A stretch of 64,000 bases of DNA from Vibrio owensii CAIM 1854 = LMG 25443 (GTDB lineage: Bacteria; Pseudomonadota; Gammaproteobacteria; Enterobacterales; Vibrionaceae). Below the pieces are notes generated by a model. The model did not search any database and had not been told where the DNA came from. It saw nothing but the letters and a program-made list of their open reading frames with translations. Numbering within the stretch: the first letter of the stretch is position 1; the number at the start of each line of letters is the position of its first letter. The position numbers were made by a program, and so were the translations under genes. Positions 43,711 to 53,975 of this stretch are shown here, piece by piece. The stretch is taken from contig NZ_JPRD01000014.1 in NCBI RefSeq assembly GCF_000817815.1, positions 62,001 to 126,000 on the forward strand, given 5' to 3'.

Positions 43711-45645
43711 TTAGTCTGCGGCAGGTTGTTCTGTTTTTAGGAATGTTTTGATTCGTTCTAAATCCCGTGTTCTTGGGATTGGCGGTAAACTGCCGAGGAA
43801 GATGCCACCATAATCACGCGTTACCAAACGGTTGTCGCAAATGATTAAGGCACCATGGTCTTTTTGGTCTCGAATCAAACGTCCTACGCCCTGCTTTAAC
43901 GTGATAACCGCATCTGGGATTTGCACTTCTGCAAACGGCTCACCACCACGTAATCGACAATCTTCGATTCGGGCTTTGAGTAGCGGATCATCAGGGGCAG
44001 TAAACGGTAATTTGTCGATGATAACACAGCTCAGCGCATCACCTCTAACATCGATCCCTTCCCAGAATGCACCCGTCGCCACCAGCAATGCATTACCTAG
44101 CTCCATAAACTCGGCAAGGGTCTTTTGTTTGCTCATCTCACCTTGCATTAGCACAGGCAGATCCAGCACTTCACGGAAGCGTTCACCAAGCTCACGCATC
44201 ATGCTGTGCGAAGTACACAGAAAGAAACAACGCCCGTCGTTCTCTTCAATCACAGGCGCAAGCATTCGCACCAGTTTGTCGGCTAAGCCAGGGTTGTTTG
44301 GCTCTGGTAAATAACGAGGGACACACAAGCGAGCTTGCTTCTCGTAATCGAACGGAGATGGCAACGAAAACTGCTGCTTCGGCTTCAATCCAAGACGGTC
44401 GGTAAAGTGTTTAAAGTCACCCGAAACCGCTAGGGTTGCAGAAGTAAAAATCCACGCACCTTGTTTGATTTCGATTTGCTCATGGAATTTATCCGCCACC
44501 GATAGCGGCGTAATGTGCAAAGCAAAGTGACGTGGAGATGTGTCGTACCAGTATGAGTAACCGGTAATATCAACATCACAAACGCGATCAATTCGTCCTT
44601 TGATCAGGTTGGCACGCTCAAAGGCAGTATCTAGCAATTGGCTTCGACCTAATGCCAGTTTCAATACGTCAATCGCCAAGTCTAAGCTATCGGTTAAGCG
44701 CACCAATTCACGTTTGATCGATTCCGATTGCAACGCTTCCCGCCAGTTACCACGAAAGCCCGGTTCACCCAGCACAATGCGCATATCCATCGCACTTTGC
44801 ATCAGCTTATCGCCGACTTTTTGCAGTTGGCGCATGTCTTTTGCTTCTGTGCGGTAGGCAATCTCAATGTCTTTGGCGAGCTCTTGGATCTGACGGCTAG
44901 AAATCGATTGTCCGAAGTATTCGCTGGCAATGTCTGGAAGCTGGTGGGCTTCATCGAAAATGAATACGTCAGCTTCTGGGATCAATTCACCGAAACCGGT
45001 TTCTTTGATCGCAAGGTCTGCAAGGAACAAGTGGTGGTTAACGACAACAATGTCTGAATCCATTGCGCGTTTGCGTGCTTTTAAGACGAAACAATCGGTG
45101 TAGCTCGGACACTCTTTACCCAAACAGTTATCGTTAGTGGAGGTTATGGTCGGGATGATCATGCTGTCTTCTGGCAGATCCTCACAATCACCTAAATCGC
45201 CCGTTTTGGTTTCAGACGACCAAGTGCGGACTTTAACCAATTGAGTCAACAGTGTTGGATCGGCTTCATTAGTATGGCTCTCGACCATTTGTCGGCTTAG
45301 ACGATCCAAACATAGGTAGTTGGAGCGACCTTTTAGTAGCGCGACTTGTCCATAAAAGCCTAAAGCTCTGACCATCAACGGCAGGTCGCGGTGATACAAC
45401 TGCTCTTGCAAGTTCTTCGACCCCGTACTGATGATGACTTTTTTGCCGCTCAAGAGCGCAGGCACAAGGTAAGCGAAGGTCTTCCCCGTTCCCGTCCCTG
45501 CTTCAACCACCAGCTGAGTTTGGTCTTTGATCGCACTGCTGACAGCTTCTGCCATATCGATTTGTGGCTGGCGAGCTTGAAAGCCCGGAATGGCTTTGCC
45601 TAACGCGCCCTCAGAGGAGAATGTTTTTGCGATCATGCCTGACAT
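43711..45645 (-). CDS. yoaA: ATP-dependent DNA helicase YoaA
   Basis: A 644-aa superfamily 2 XPD/DinG-type helicase. Walker A VEAGTGTGKTFAYLVPAL, DEAH box FIFDEAHQLPD, helicase C-terminal motif QGVGRLIRDQKDHGALIICDNR. Four cysteines between motif I and II (CLGKECPSYTDC and flanks) coordinate an Fe-S cluster. YoaA works with the DNA polymerase clamp-loader protein HolC in tolerance of replication blocks. The ATG at 45645 or the internal ATG three codons on could be the start. Upstream of tsaB on the same strand. Confidence 0.95.
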   Translation of the reverse strand: MSGMIAKTFSSEGALGKAIPGFQARQPQIDMAEAVSSAIKDQTQLVVEAGTGTGKTFAYLVPALLSGKKVIISTGSKNLQEQLYHRDLPLMVRALGFYGQVALLKGRSNYLCLDRLSRQMVESHTNEADPTLLTQLVKVRTWSSETKTGDLGDCEDLPEDSMIIPTITSTNDNCLGKECPSYTDCFVLKARKRAMDSDIVVVNHHLFLADLAIKETGFGELIPEADVFIFDEAHQLPDIASEYFGQSISSRQIQELAKDIEIAYRTEAKDMRQLQKVGDKLMQSAMDMRIVLGEPGFRGNWREALQSESIKRELVRLTDSLDLAIDVLKLALGRSQLLDTAFERANLIKGRIDRVCDVDITGYSYWYDTSPRHFALHITPLSVADKFHEQIEIKQGAWIFTSATLAVSGDFKHFTDRLGLKPKQQFSLPSPFDYEKQARLCVPRYLPEPNNPGLADKLVRMLAPVIEENDGRCFFLCTSHSMMRELGERFREVLDLPVLMQGEMSKQKTLAEFMELGNALLVATGAFWEGIDVRGDALSCVIIDKLPFTAPDDPLLKARIEDCRLRGGEPFAEVQIPDAVITLKQGVGRLIRDQKDHGALIICDNRLVTRDYGGIFLGSLPPIPRTRDLERIKTFLKTEQPAAD

Positions 45646-45853
45646 CTGGTTGGAAAAATTGTCGAGAGTATATCAGGAGTTGAGCGTAAACATCAGCCAA
45701 CAAAAGCACCAGGTTTTAGCATCGCGCGGATAATTTGTTGAAACCGCGCCGAGAATAGATTATTTATGAAGTCAGATTGCAGTACGATTCACGCTTCTGA
45801 CGTGACCCTTTTATTCGTACGCTAGAAAAATAATGCATGGAAGTATCTGATTT

Positions 45854-46687
45854 ATGGAAAAGAAAACACTGTTAACCCATTGTTCTGACGCACCGGGTTT
45901 GATCTCAAAAATCACCAATATCTGTTATAAACATCAGCTGAATATCGTTCATAATAACGAGTTTGTTGATAACACCAGTGGGCACTTTTTCATGAGAACC
46001 GAGTTGGAGGGTTACTTCAACGATCAAACGCTACTCGCCGATTTAGACCAAGCACTGCCACAAGGTGCAAAACGCAAACTTATCAGCTCTCGCCGCAAAC
46101 GCATCGTTATCCTAGTGACCAAAGAAGCGCACTGTCTGGGTGATATTCTGATGAAGACTTACGATGGCAGCTTAGATGTTGAAATTGCTGCAGTTGTTGG
46201 TAACTACGACAAACTTCAAACACTCACTGAGCGTTTTGATATCCCTTACCATCACGTTACTCACGAAGATCTTAGCCGTGAAGAACACGAGCAGAAGATG
46301 CTTGAAGTGATCGATCAATACGATGCCGATTACCTTGTACTGGCGAAGTACATGCGTGTTCTCACTCCGACTTTCGTAGAGAAATACCGTCACAAAATCA
46401 TCAACATCCACCACAGTTTCTTACCCGCTTTCATCGGTGCAAAACCGTACCAACAAGCTTACGACCGCGGTGTGAAGATCATCGGTGCAACAGCGCACTT
46501 CGTAACAAATGACTTGGATGAAGGTCCAATCATCAAGCAGGACGTTATTCCAGTGGATCACACGTTCAGCGCACAAGATATGGCGCAAGCAGGTCGCGAT
46601 GTAGAGAAGAACGTATTGAGCAAGGCTCTGAATAAAGTGATCAATGACCACGTTTTTGTCTACGGCAATAAGACGGTTATTCTTTAA
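45854..46687 (+). CDS. purU: Formyltetrahydrofolate deformylase PurU
   Basis: A 277-aa enzyme that hydrolyses 10-formyl-THF to THF and formate, balancing one-carbon pools and supplying formate to PurT. N-terminal ACT domain (TLLTHCSDAPGLISKITNICYKHQLNIVHNNEFVD) and formyltransferase domain with HHSFLPAFIGAKPYQQAYDRGVKIIGATAHFV and DEGPIIKQD. Full length. Monocistronic, convergent with yecM. Confidence 0.97.
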   Translation: MEKKTLLTHCSDAPGLISKITNICYKHQLNIVHNNEFVDNTSGHFFMRTELEGYFNDQTLLADLDQALPQGAKRKLISSRRKRIVILVTKEAHCLGDILMKTYDGSLDVEIAAVVGNYDKLQTLTERFDIPYHHVTHEDLSREEHEQKMLEVIDQYDADYLVLAKYMRVLTPTFVEKYRHKIINIHHSFLPAFIGAKPYQQAYDRGVKIIGATAHFVTNDLDEGPIIKQDVIPVDHTFSAQDMAQAGRDVEKNVLSKALNKVINDHVFVYGNKTVIL

Positions 46688-46705
46688 GTTCACCGCATTT
46701 AAAAA

Positions 46706-46732
46706 AAAGGGTTGCTCATTTGGCAACCCTTT
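46706..46732. terminator. Terminator purU/yecM
   Basis: AAAGGGTTGC/GCAACCCTTT with T tract; between convergent genes. Confidence 0.9.
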
Positions 46733-46758
46733 CTTTTTTATAGTTGTTCAGGGCCAAC

Positions 46759-47358
46759 TTATTCAGCCTGCTCAGACTCCACAATACGCTTGAGTGAATG
46801 TGGGTGCAGCTTGATGCAAATGCCTTGATACTTAAACGCCACCGTTGGGTTGTTCAAGCGTTCGCCTTCCCCTTTAGGACTCGACAGTTTGATCTTCACA
46901 CCCAGCTCTTCCAACTCGTCAAAACGCGCACCAAACGCTGGGTAAGTGTGTTTCAAATCAGCAAGAAACTCATCTGCGGTATCGGCGTGAGATGGAATCA
47001 CGAACTCCACATGTTCCCAGCTTTCAGTTGGGTAGATTTTGCCTTCCGCAGGGTATGGCAGCTCCAGACACTCAATCTTCCAGCCACGGCTTTCCAACGC
47101 TTTATCGAACTCAATAACAATAATTGGGCGACCGTTGATTTTCGCTTGTGAAATCACCTTTCCGTATTGACTCCAAGCCTCATGCGCAGCTTTTGCGGTA
47201 TCAGTATCGTTAATACGCAACGCAATATGGTCAGCTTGAGCAAAGCTCACATCCAGTTTTAACAGGGATGCAAACTCTTCAATCTTCGCCATAAATGCAT
47301 CCAGATCTTGGATCATCAATTCAGGCGCTAGGCGTTTTTCAACTAGTTGAGTCGTCAT
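46759..47358 (-). CDS. yecM: VOC family protein YecM
   Basis: A 199-aa YecM-family protein of the vicinal-oxygen-chelate fold. Contains LDVSFAQADHIALRINDTDTAKAAHEAWSQYGKVIS, IIVIEFDKALESRGWKIECLELPYP and WEHVEFVIPS. The His/Glu pattern suggests a metal site but no activity is known. Located at the purU-argS interval, divergent from argS. Confidence 0.9.
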   Translation of the reverse strand: MTTQLVEKRLAPELMIQDLDAFMAKIEEFASLLKLDVSFAQADHIALRINDTDTAKAAHEAWSQYGKVISQAKINGRPIIVIEFDKALESRGWKIECLELPYPAEGKIYPTESWEHVEFVIPSHADTADEFLADLKHTYPAFGARFDELEELGVKIKLSSPKGEGERLNNPTVAFKYQGICIKLHPHSLKRIVESEQAE

Positions 47359-47578
47359 TGTGGCTCTCTTTTGGGGCTATTTATCTCATTACTCTGAGCG
47401 CAATAGTAAACGCAAACCAAGCCTCATTTCCATTCAATCGAAAAAGTATAAATTTCCCCAATTCCTCTCTGTATGAAAAGCAATAAAGTTGTTATCATTA
47501 GCCCCATTTTTGTGAACTCCAGCAGAACTTGGCACTTACTTCGCCGAGTTCTTCGTCCTTGAATTGAAGGAAACGCGT

Positions 47579-49312
47579 GTGAATATCCAAGCACTTATTA
47601 ATGACAAAGTATCTCAGGCTCTAGAAGCCGCTGGCGCACCTGCAGGCAGTCCTGCGGCGGTACGCCAATCAGCAAAGCCACAATTTGGTGACTACCAAGC
47701 AAACGGCGTAATGGGCGTTGCTAAAAAACTGGGTACTAACCCACGAGAATTTGCACAGAAAGTACTGGATGTTCTAGACCTAGACGGTATTGCGAGCAAG
47801 ACAGAAATCGCAGGTCCTGGTTTCATCAACATTTTCCTAAGCGAAGAGTTCCTAGCGAAGCAAGCGGAAGCAGCATTGGCTGACTCACGTCTTGGCGTTG
47901 CAGCAGACGAAGCTCAAACTATCGTTGCTGACTACTCTGCACCAAACGTTGCGAAAGAAATGCACGTTGGTCACCTACGTTCAACCATCATCGGTGATGC
48001 GGTAGTACGTACTCTTGAGTTCCTAGGTCACAAAGTGATCCGTGCGAACCACATCGGCGACTGGGGTACTCAGTTCGGTATGCTTATCGCAAACCTTGAG
48101 CGTGTACAACAAGAGTCTGGCGAAGTTTCTATGGAACTGGCTGACCTTGAAGGCTTCTACCGTGAGTCTAAGAAACTATACGACGAAGACGAAGAATTCG
48201 CAGTGAAAGCACGTAACTACGTTGTGAAACTGCAAAGCGGCGACGAGTTCTGCGCAGAAATGTGGAAGAAGCTGGTTGACGTAACTATGATCCAAAACCA
48301 GCGTAACTACGACCGTCTAAACGTATCTCTATCTCGTGATGACGTAATGGGCGAGAGCATGTACAACGACATGCTACCTAAGATCGTAGCGGACCTTAAA
48401 GCACAAGGTCTTGCGGTTGAAGATGACGGCGCGCAAGTTGTGTTCCTTGAAGAATTCAAGAACAAAGACGGCGAAGCGATGGGCGTTATCGTTCAGAAAC
48501 GCGACGGCGGCTTCCTATACACAACAACGGACATCGCATGTGCGAAATACCGTTACGAAGAACTAGGCGCAGACCGCGTACTTTACTTCATCGACTCTCG
48601 TCAGCACCAACACCTAATGCAAGCTTGGACTATCGTTCGTAAAGCGGGCTACGTACCAGATTCAGTATCTCTTGAGCACCACGCGTTCGGTATGATGCTA
48701 GGTAAAGATGGTAAGCCATTCAAGACTCGTGCAGGCGGTACGGTTCGTCTTGCTGATCTTCTTGATGAAGCAGAAGTTCGTGCAGCACAGCTGATCGAAT
48801 CTAAGAACTCAGAACTAGCAGAAGACGAGAAGAAAGCGATCGCGAACACAGTTGCAATGGCAGCGGTTAAATACGCAGACCTTTCTAAGCACCGTACTAC
48901 GGACTACGTGTTCGATTGGGACAACATGCTAGCGTTCGAAGGTAACACTGCACCGTACATGCAATACGCATACACTCGCGTAGCATCTGTATTCGCTAAA
49001 GCTGGCGTTTCTATGGATGATCTACAAGGTGAAATTAAGATCACTGACGAGAAAGAAAAAGCGCTTATCGCAAAACTTATGCAGTTCGAAGAAGCGGTTC
49101 AATCTGTTGCTCGCGAAGGTCAACCACACATCATGTGTAGCTACCTATTCGAACTAGCAGGTCAGTTCTCTAGCTTCTACGAAGCATGCCCTATCCTAGT
49201 TGCTGAAGACGAAGCAGTGAAACAAAGCCGTCTGAAACTAGCAGCCCTAACAGCGAAGACCATCAAGCAAGGTCTATCTCTACTAGGTATTGATACTCTA
49301 GAGCGTATGTAA
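47579..49312 (+). CDS. argS: Arginyl-tRNA synthetase
   Basis: A 577-aa class I synthetase charging tRNA-Arg, including the UCU species discussed above. HIGH signature [12 protein letters not shown]; arginine tRNA synthetase N-terminal (Add-1) domain; the KMSKS equivalent is diverged, [27 protein letters not shown]. Start is GTG at 47579 ([10 protein letters not shown] as in E. coli) with AAGGA 8 nt upstream; an in-frame ATG at 47564 is not used in homologues. Length equals that of E. coli ArgS. Confidence 0.97.
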   Translation: MNIQALINDKVSQALEAAGAPAGSPAAVRQSAKPQFGDYQANGVMGVAKKLGTNPREFAQKVLDVLDLDGIASKTEIAGPGFINIFLSEEFLAKQAEAALADSRLGVAADEAQTIVADYSAPNVAKEMHVGHLRSTIIGDAVVRTLEFLGHKVIRANHIGDWGTQFGMLIANLERVQQESGEVSMELADLEGFYRESKKLYDEDEEFAVKARNYVVKLQSGDEFCAEMWKKLVDVTMIQNQRNYDRLNVSLSRDDVMGESMYNDMLPKIVADLKAQGLAVEDDGAQVVFLEEFKNKDGEAMGVIVQKRDGGFLYTTTDIACAKYRYEELGADRVLYFIDSRQHQHLMQAWTIVRKAGYVPDSVSLEHHAFGMMLGKDGKPFKTRAGGTVRLADLLDEAEVRAAQLIESKNSELAEDEKKAIANTVAMAAVKYADLSKHRTTDYVFDWDNMLAFEGNTAPYMQYAYTRVASVFAKAGVSMDDLQGEIKITDEKEKALIAKLMQFEEAVQSVAREGQPHIMCSYLFELAGQFSSFYEACPILVAEDEAVKQSRLKLAALTAKTIKQGLSLLGIDTLERM

Positions 49313-49337
49313 GCGATTCTAGAATCGAGACGATTTA

Positions 49338-49366
49338 GAAAGGTTGGCGTGAAAGCGTCAACCTTT
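49338..49366 (+). terminator. argS terminator
   Basis: AAAGGTTGGCG/CGTCAACCTTT (one G-T) followed by TTGTTTT, 26 bp after the stop. Confidence 0.85.
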
Positions 49367-49416
49367 TGTTTTATCTGGCGTATACTGATGTCATTCAATT
49401 CAAATCGGATAATATA

Positions 49417-49845
49417 ATGAGTTTTGAACTGCACCCTCAATTGGCAAAAGACACTACCGTTATCGGTCACTTCCCACTGTGTGTGGCACTTCTGCATAAA
49501 GACAATGCCGTGCCATGGGTTATCTTGGTACCAAAACGTGCAAACCTAAAAGAGCTTCACCACTTGCCAATGAAAGAACAGCAACAGTTTTTGCTAGAGT
49601 CTCAGGCAGTAAGCCAAGCACTAGAAGCAACATTCCGTCCAGACAAGTTAAACCTAGGCGCACTAGGTAACATGGTACCTCAGCTACACATTCACCATAT
49701 TGCTCGCTTCAAAGATGACGTAGCATGGCCGGGACCAGTTTGGGGCAACACCAAAGGTGAATTCCGTACAGAAGAAGAGCAAAACGAATTGCTTGGCCGT
49801 ATTAAAAACGTGCTATCACTGAGCTCTATTTTCCAAAAAGCATAG
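49417..49845 (+). CDS. HIT family protein
   Basis: A 142-aa histidine-triad hydrolase/transferase with the HxHxHxx core in VPQLHIHHIARFKDD. The ATG at 49417 fits the family start; the longer frame lacks an RBS. HIT proteins act on nucleotide conjugates; this branch (Vibrio, near argS) is uncharacterised. Confidence 0.85.
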   Translation: MSFELHPQLAKDTTVIGHFPLCVALLHKDNAVPWVILVPKRANLKELHHLPMKEQQQFLLESQAVSQALEATFRPDKLNLGALGNMVPQLHIHHIARFKDDVAWPGPVWGNTKGEFRTEEEQNELLGRIKNVLSLSSIFQKA

Positions 49846-49995
49846 CCGCTGTCAGCGAAAATAATTCGCCTTTGAATACGGCTGAAACAGACAGAGAAAG
49901 ATTAATACGCATTTGTAACAATCTTTCTCATTTTTCTAGGATTATCACTAAAATAAAACTTGTTTAGACTGCCAACTCAGTTAGAGAGGGTCATC

Positions 49996-50517
49996 ATGAA
50001 ACAAGTCTTCAACACATTCCGATACGTCAGCTGGATCGCCATCATCTGTTCTATGGCTGCTTCATTCTTGCTTTTTGTTATGGGCGCAGCAAAAACCTAT
50101 TCGGCATTTGCGGTCTTCATTCTCAATCAAACACCTCCAGAAGCACTCGCACATTTAGATAAAGCAGACATCGCGATCGCGTATTTGATCAAATCACTGG
50201 ATACGTTTCTTGTCGCACTAGTTTTGTTCATCTTTGCTCACGGCATCTACACACTGTTTATTTCCAACAAAGCTAAAGCGAAAACACAAGAACAGTCGGT
50301 TTTGCATTGGATCAGAACCCCAAACATCGGTCACCTAAAAAACATTTTGGCTGAAGTCATCATCGTGATCTTGTTTGTGAAGTTCTTAGAGCTCGTGCTG
50401 ATTAACTTCGACAGCTTAGATTGGACGATCTTAACATTACCTATTTCGATTTTAGTTTTAAGTCTTGGTTTGAAGTTCCTAGGGTTAGGCGCGACTAAAC
50501 ACTCTGAAGAACATTAA
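49996..50517 (+). CDS. YqhA/UPF0114 family membrane protein
   Basis: A 173-aa inner-membrane protein with about four TM segments: near 10-35, 63-85, 108-130 and 138-158. The UPF0114 signature is visible in the motif AIAYLIKSLDTFLVALVLFIFAHGIY. Start ATG 49996 has AGAGGG 6 nt upstream. Function unknown; bacterial YqhA relatives are associated with cation or stress phenotypes only loosely. Confidence 0.85.
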   Translation: MKQVFNTFRYVSWIAIICSMAASFLLFVMGAAKTYSAFAVFILNQTPPEALAHLDKADIAIAYLIKSLDTFLVALVLFIFAHGIYTLFISNKAKAKTQEQSVLHWIRTPNIGHLKNILAEVIIVILFVKFLELVLINFDSLDWTILTLPISILVLSLGLKFLGLGATKHSEEH

Positions 50518-50555
50518 TTTCTCTGTATTCACAAACAATAACCAGCAAAAGAAAA

Positions 50556-50577
50556 GCCGCATCATTGCTGATGCGGC
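50556..50577. terminator. Terminator yqhA-like/feoC
   Basis: GCCGCATCA/TGATGCGGC with loop TTGC, then CTTGTCGTTTTT. Between convergent genes. Confidence 0.85.
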
Positions 50578-50626
50578 CTTGTCGTTTTTACATGATAACT
50601 TTTTAGGTGACTAATTTTGACAATCG

Positions 50627-50857
50627 CTACATGGTGACTGTCAAAGACAAACCATCTTGTTTAGTCACTGAGTAGCGAACACGAGTCACGTCATGAGCTT
50701 TATTAGTGTCGACTAGGCGGCTAATTTTGCCCTTCTTAATCCACACGTTTAACATCGCGTCGGCGCCATCTTCACTCATCCCAAACTGTTTAGCCAGATC
50801 TGACTGGGAGACGGTTCCTTTGTCTGCAATGTATTGATAAAGCTCTTTTAAAATCAT
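50627..50857 (-). CDS. feoC: Ferrous iron transport protein FeoC
   Basis: A 76-aa winged-helix protein, with LYQYIADKGTVSQSDLAKQFGMSEDGADAMLNVWIKKGKI. Unlike enteric FeoC it has no cysteine, so no Fe-S cluster can form, as in other Vibrio FeoC. It binds or stabilises FeoB in Vibrio. Overlaps feoB by 4 bp. Confidence 0.93.
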   Translation of the reverse strand: MILKELYQYIADKGTVSQSDLAKQFGMSEDGADAMLNVWIKKGKISRLVDTNKAHDVTRVRYSVTKQDGLSLTVTM

Positions 50858-53130
50858 GCCACTTGCGCCTCTAATGCACCGTTTTGTTTCTTACCAACTT
50901 GTTTGAACACGCGGTAGGTACCAAAGAAGATAGCAACGATCACAGCCATCCAAATACCACTTGTTACTGGGCTATCTGCGAAATGCGTCAATTGGTTGTA
51001 GAACGTCGCACATAGGTAAGCTAAGCCCATTGTCCAAACCGCGATAAAGCGTGCGAACTTATGACCAAACTCACGTACGTAAGCACCCATCGCCGCCACA
51101 CAAGGTGTGTACAGTAGGATAAAGATTAGGTAAGCAAATGCGGCATTGCCAGAAGCAAACTGCGATTTGATGTTACCGAAGATAGAAGCATCGACTTCTT
51201 GTTCTTCTGCAACTGCATTTGAGTCAGTTAAGTCACCCACTTCAATGCCTAGTGGATCTGAGTAGCTCAAACCGGCTAGGTTTTCAGGGATACTCATTAC
51301 TGCCTCTTCTAGGCTGCCCATTAGGTCAAATTCTGCGTCTTCACCATCGCTTGGTGTAGTGTATAGGCTGTTAAGCGTACCAACTACCGCCTCTTTTGCG
51401 AAGATACCGGTAATGATACCTACCGTCGCCGGCCAGTTGTCTTCTTGAACACCGATTGGCGCGAATACTGGAGTCACAACTTGCGCTGCTTTAGAAAGCA
51501 CAGAGTTTTCGCTGTCTTCGTTACCAAAGCTGCCATCAGTACCCAATGAGTTGAAGAAACTCAGAATAGCAACAACGATAACGATGGTTTTACCTGCACC
51601 AAGAACGAAGCGCTTTAGCTTTTGCCAAGTTTTGATCACCACGTTTTGTAACGTTGGAAGCTCATAGTCAGGCATTTCCATTACTAGGCTGTCACTGCTA
51701 CCTGGGTAAAGCGTGTGCTTAAGGAAAAGCCCCGTGAAGATCGCTGCCACAATACCAAGTAGGTAAAGTGCGAATACAATGTTCTGACCAGAACCTGGGA
51801 AGAATGCCGCAGCGAATAGTGCGTATACTGGTAGACGAGCACCACATGACATAAATGGCGCCATAGATGCAGCTAGTTTACGCTCACGCTCTTGATCTAG
51901 AGTACGGGTTGCCATGATTGACGGTACGTTACAGCCAAAACCAAGAACAAGCGGTACGAATGCTTTGCCTGGTAAACCAATCTTCTGCATCACTTTATCT
52001 AGTACGAATGCGGCACGAGCCATGTAGCCTGAGCTTTCTAGTACCGCTAAGAACAAGTACAAACACGCGATAACTGGAATAAAGGTTGCAACCGTTTGGA
52101 TACCACCACCAATACCATCAGCAAGCACCGTCACTAACCAAACAGGTAAATGACCGTCTAACAAGTGGTGACCACCATCAACCAACAGAGCACCAACACC
52201 GATATCGAAGAAGTCGATGAACGCACTACCAATGTTGATAGAGAACATGAACATTAGGTACATCACAACGAAGAAGAATGGGATGCCCACCCATTTGTTC
52301 AAAATGAATTGGTCTAGCTTTTCAGTCACGCTGCGGCTTAGCTTACCTTCGCTACGGCGTACTTTCTTACACTCTTCATGAAGATGTGTGTATTTGGTGT
52401 CAGCCACATGCAGGTCAACATCAAGATCTAGCTCGGCAATCGTATTTTCAACACTATTGCGGTGTGCATCCGACATGCTGTTAAGAACCAGCGCATCTTT
52501 TTCTAGTGCGCGAATCGCCAATGCTCGGTGAGAAACGGTTTGATCATTGAAAAGAGCCGAAACTTTGCCGATCGCCGCTTCCATTTGTTCGCCGTAATTC
52601 AAAGCGACTTCTTTTAACGCGACACCTTGAACCACAGACTTGTGCAGCTTTTCTTTAAATTCTGCTACTTGCGCTTTGTTTGTCGCTGACAGGCTAACTA
52701 CCGGGCAACCCAACGTTTTTTCGAGTTCTGCAACATTGATGATTTGGCGTTCACGCTTAAGTGCGTCCATTTTGTTTAATACAACAATCATAGGACGACC
52801 AAGCTCGCGCAGCTGTAGTGTCATATATAAGCTACGTTCAAGACTTGTTGCATCGACTACGTTGATGATCAGATCAGCAGGGTGCGTCAGAACCGCACGA
52901 GACGCGATAGACTCATCGATACTATTACTGTCATTACCACTATCTAGAGAGTAGATACCCGGAAGGTCTGTCAGTAGAAATTCATCGCCAGCGTGTTTGA
53001 ACTGGCCAGTTTTCTTTTCAACCGTTACACCAGCCCAGTTGCCGACTTGTTGTTTTGCACCAGTAAGGCCATTAAAAAGTGTCGTTTTACCGCTGTTTGG
53101 GTTACCGACCGTAAGAATTTGGTATTGCAT
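50854..53130 (-). CDS. feoB: Ferrous iron transporter FeoB
   Basis: A 758-aa inner-membrane Fe(II) importer. N-terminal GTPase with G1 GNPNSGKTTLF, G3 DLPG, G4 NKMD (NKMDAL) and helical GDI domain; then about ten TM helices with the two Gate motifs (GCNVPSIMATR, CGARLPVYALF and FAKEAVVGTLN). Operon feoABC, overlapping both neighbours (feoA by 1 bp). Iron repression likely through the Fur box before feoA. Confidence 0.98.
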   Translation of the reverse strand: MQYQILTVGNPNSGKTTLFNGLTGAKQQVGNWAGVTVEKKTGQFKHAGDEFLLTDLPGIYSLDSGNDSNSIDESIASRAVLTHPADLIINVVDATSLERSLYMTLQLRELGRPMIVVLNKMDALKRERQIINVAELEKTLGCPVVSLSATNKAQVAEFKEKLHKSVVQGVALKEVALNYGEQMEAAIGKVSALFNDQTVSHRALAIRALEKDALVLNSMSDAHRNSVENTIAELDLDVDLHVADTKYTHLHEECKKVRRSEGKLSRSVTEKLDQFILNKWVGIPFFFVVMYLMFMFSINIGSAFIDFFDIGVGALLVDGGHHLLDGHLPVWLVTVLADGIGGGIQTVATFIPVIACLYLFLAVLESSGYMARAAFVLDKVMQKIGLPGKAFVPLVLGFGCNVPSIMATRTLDQERERKLAASMAPFMSCGARLPVYALFAAAFFPGSGQNIVFALYLLGIVAAIFTGLFLKHTLYPGSSDSLVMEMPDYELPTLQNVVIKTWQKLKRFVLGAGKTIVIVVAILSFFNSLGTDGSFGNEDSENSVLSKAAQVVTPVFAPIGVQEDNWPATVGIITGIFAKEAVVGTLNSLYTTPSDGEDAEFDLMGSLEEAVMSIPENLAGLSYSDPLGIEVGDLTDSNAVAEEQEVDASIFGNIKSQFASGNAAFAYLIFILLYTPCVAAMGAYVREFGHKFARFIAVWTMGLAYLCATFYNQLTHFADSPVTSGIWMAVIVAIFFGTYRVFKQVGKKQNGALEAQVA

Positions 53131-53357
53131 TATGCTCGCTCCACTTCAATGTTCTGCGCAACGGCCTCTCGCAACGCAACAGAAACACCACGAACTTCAA
53201 CTTGCAGTGGGTCGCCCATTGGAGCACGTCGAATAACTTTAACCTCAGTATTTGGAAGTAATCCCATTACCATTAGCTTTTTTCTGACGTCCGACGTAAG
53301 TCCTTCTAACAACCGAATTGTCACTGTTTCGCCAGGTTTAATTTCTGATAGCTTCAT
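53130..53357 (-). CDS. feoA: Ferrous iron transport protein FeoA
   Basis: A 75-aa SH3-like protein (LSEIKPGETVTIRLLEG, LMVMGLLPNTEVKVIRRAPMGDPLQVEVRG), needed for FeoB function. Its stop overlaps the feoB ATG by 1 bp. First gene of the operon, with the Fur box 23 bp upstream. Confidence 0.96.
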   Translation of the reverse strand: MKLSEIKPGETVTIRLLEGLTSDVRKKLMVMGLLPNTEVKVIRRAPMGDPLQVEVRGVSVALREAVAQNIEVERA

Positions 53358-53379
53358 AGTGGCCCTTAAGAGTAGTGCA

Positions 53380-53398
53380 AATGATAAATATTATTATT
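53380..53398. promoter_or_regulatory. Fur box of feoABC
   Basis: AATGATAAATATTATTATT matches 17 of 19 positions of AATGATAATNATTATCATT and lies 23-41 bp upstream of the feoA start. Iron-loaded Fur should repress here. Confidence 0.8.
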
Positions 53399-53704
53399 AA
53401 TAGTATAGGGCGCTAATGTTACTCTTCTATACCCTCTCATTCATTGTGTGAAATCAAAGATTTCATTAATGCTTTTGGCGAAATGAAACGTCAACTCCGT
53501 TAATTAATCTCACGTCATTTTCGTCAAAATCGAATATTTTCAGCCAAATGCAGATTAACACAAACGTAACATTTAAACTCATCAACAGTAAAAATCACTT
53601 TAAATACAGTTATTTATGAATGAAAATACAACTTGTCGCTTTTCTCACATAAAGCTGTCGTTATTTTTATAAGAAAAATAAGTAAGGTCTCGTATAGTTA
53701 ACCT
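53399..53704. promoter_or_regulatory. feoA-tfoR intergenic region with TfoS-site candidate
   Basis: No ORF. Holds an inverted repeat TTATTTTT-ATAAG-AAAAATAA (53661-53681), followed by a -10-like TATAGT (53693-53698) for tfoR; the -35 region is poor, as expected for an activated promoter. The repeat overlaps the -35 position and may be the TfoS-binding site. The rest is A+T-rich with no further signal. Confidence 0.55.
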
Positions 53705-53831
53705 ATCGAGAGACAACAGCCTCTCAAAAGAATTCCAGAGGTGGCATGGCAACATGTCACTCCGGCAGCAAGCGAAGGTGTCATTGACACCCGTGGTATA
53801 GTCCCCCCGGCTATACCACGATATTTTTTTT
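53705..53831 (+). ncRNA. tfoR: TfoR small RNA (chitin-induced competence)
   Basis: An sRNA candidate ending in a strong terminator: CGTGGTATAG/CTATACCACG (53792-53820), then ATATTTTTTTT. It lies between feoA and the 1125-aa sensor on the strand opposite to both, exactly where V. cholerae encodes TfoR, about 100 nt, which activates translation of tfoX. Inner hairpins GGTGTC/GACACC and CATG/CATG are visible. The 5' end is uncertain: the position follows from TATAGT at 53693-53698, but a later start would give a length closer to 102 nt. Confidence 0.75.
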
Positions 53832-53975
53832 CTTCTCTTTCTTCATTCGCTTCTCAATTAACTCCCTATAATTTCTCAACCTTCTTCTCAAACAAAGCCC
53901 AATTATCTCTATTATCTGTCACCATCTTTCATAACCGTTTTACTGCACATGTTCTTCATTAGATGGTTTGTGCGC
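53832..53975. other. Spacer between tfoR and the heptamer repeat
   Basis: Unremarkable A+T-rich sequence (a 73-codon frame on + overlaps tfoR and is not credible). No gene seen. Confidence 0.5.

Noticed and set aside
53741-53962. 73-aa ORF overlapping tfoR
   Set aside because: Runs through a strong intrinsic terminator and the sRNA; low-complexity translation.
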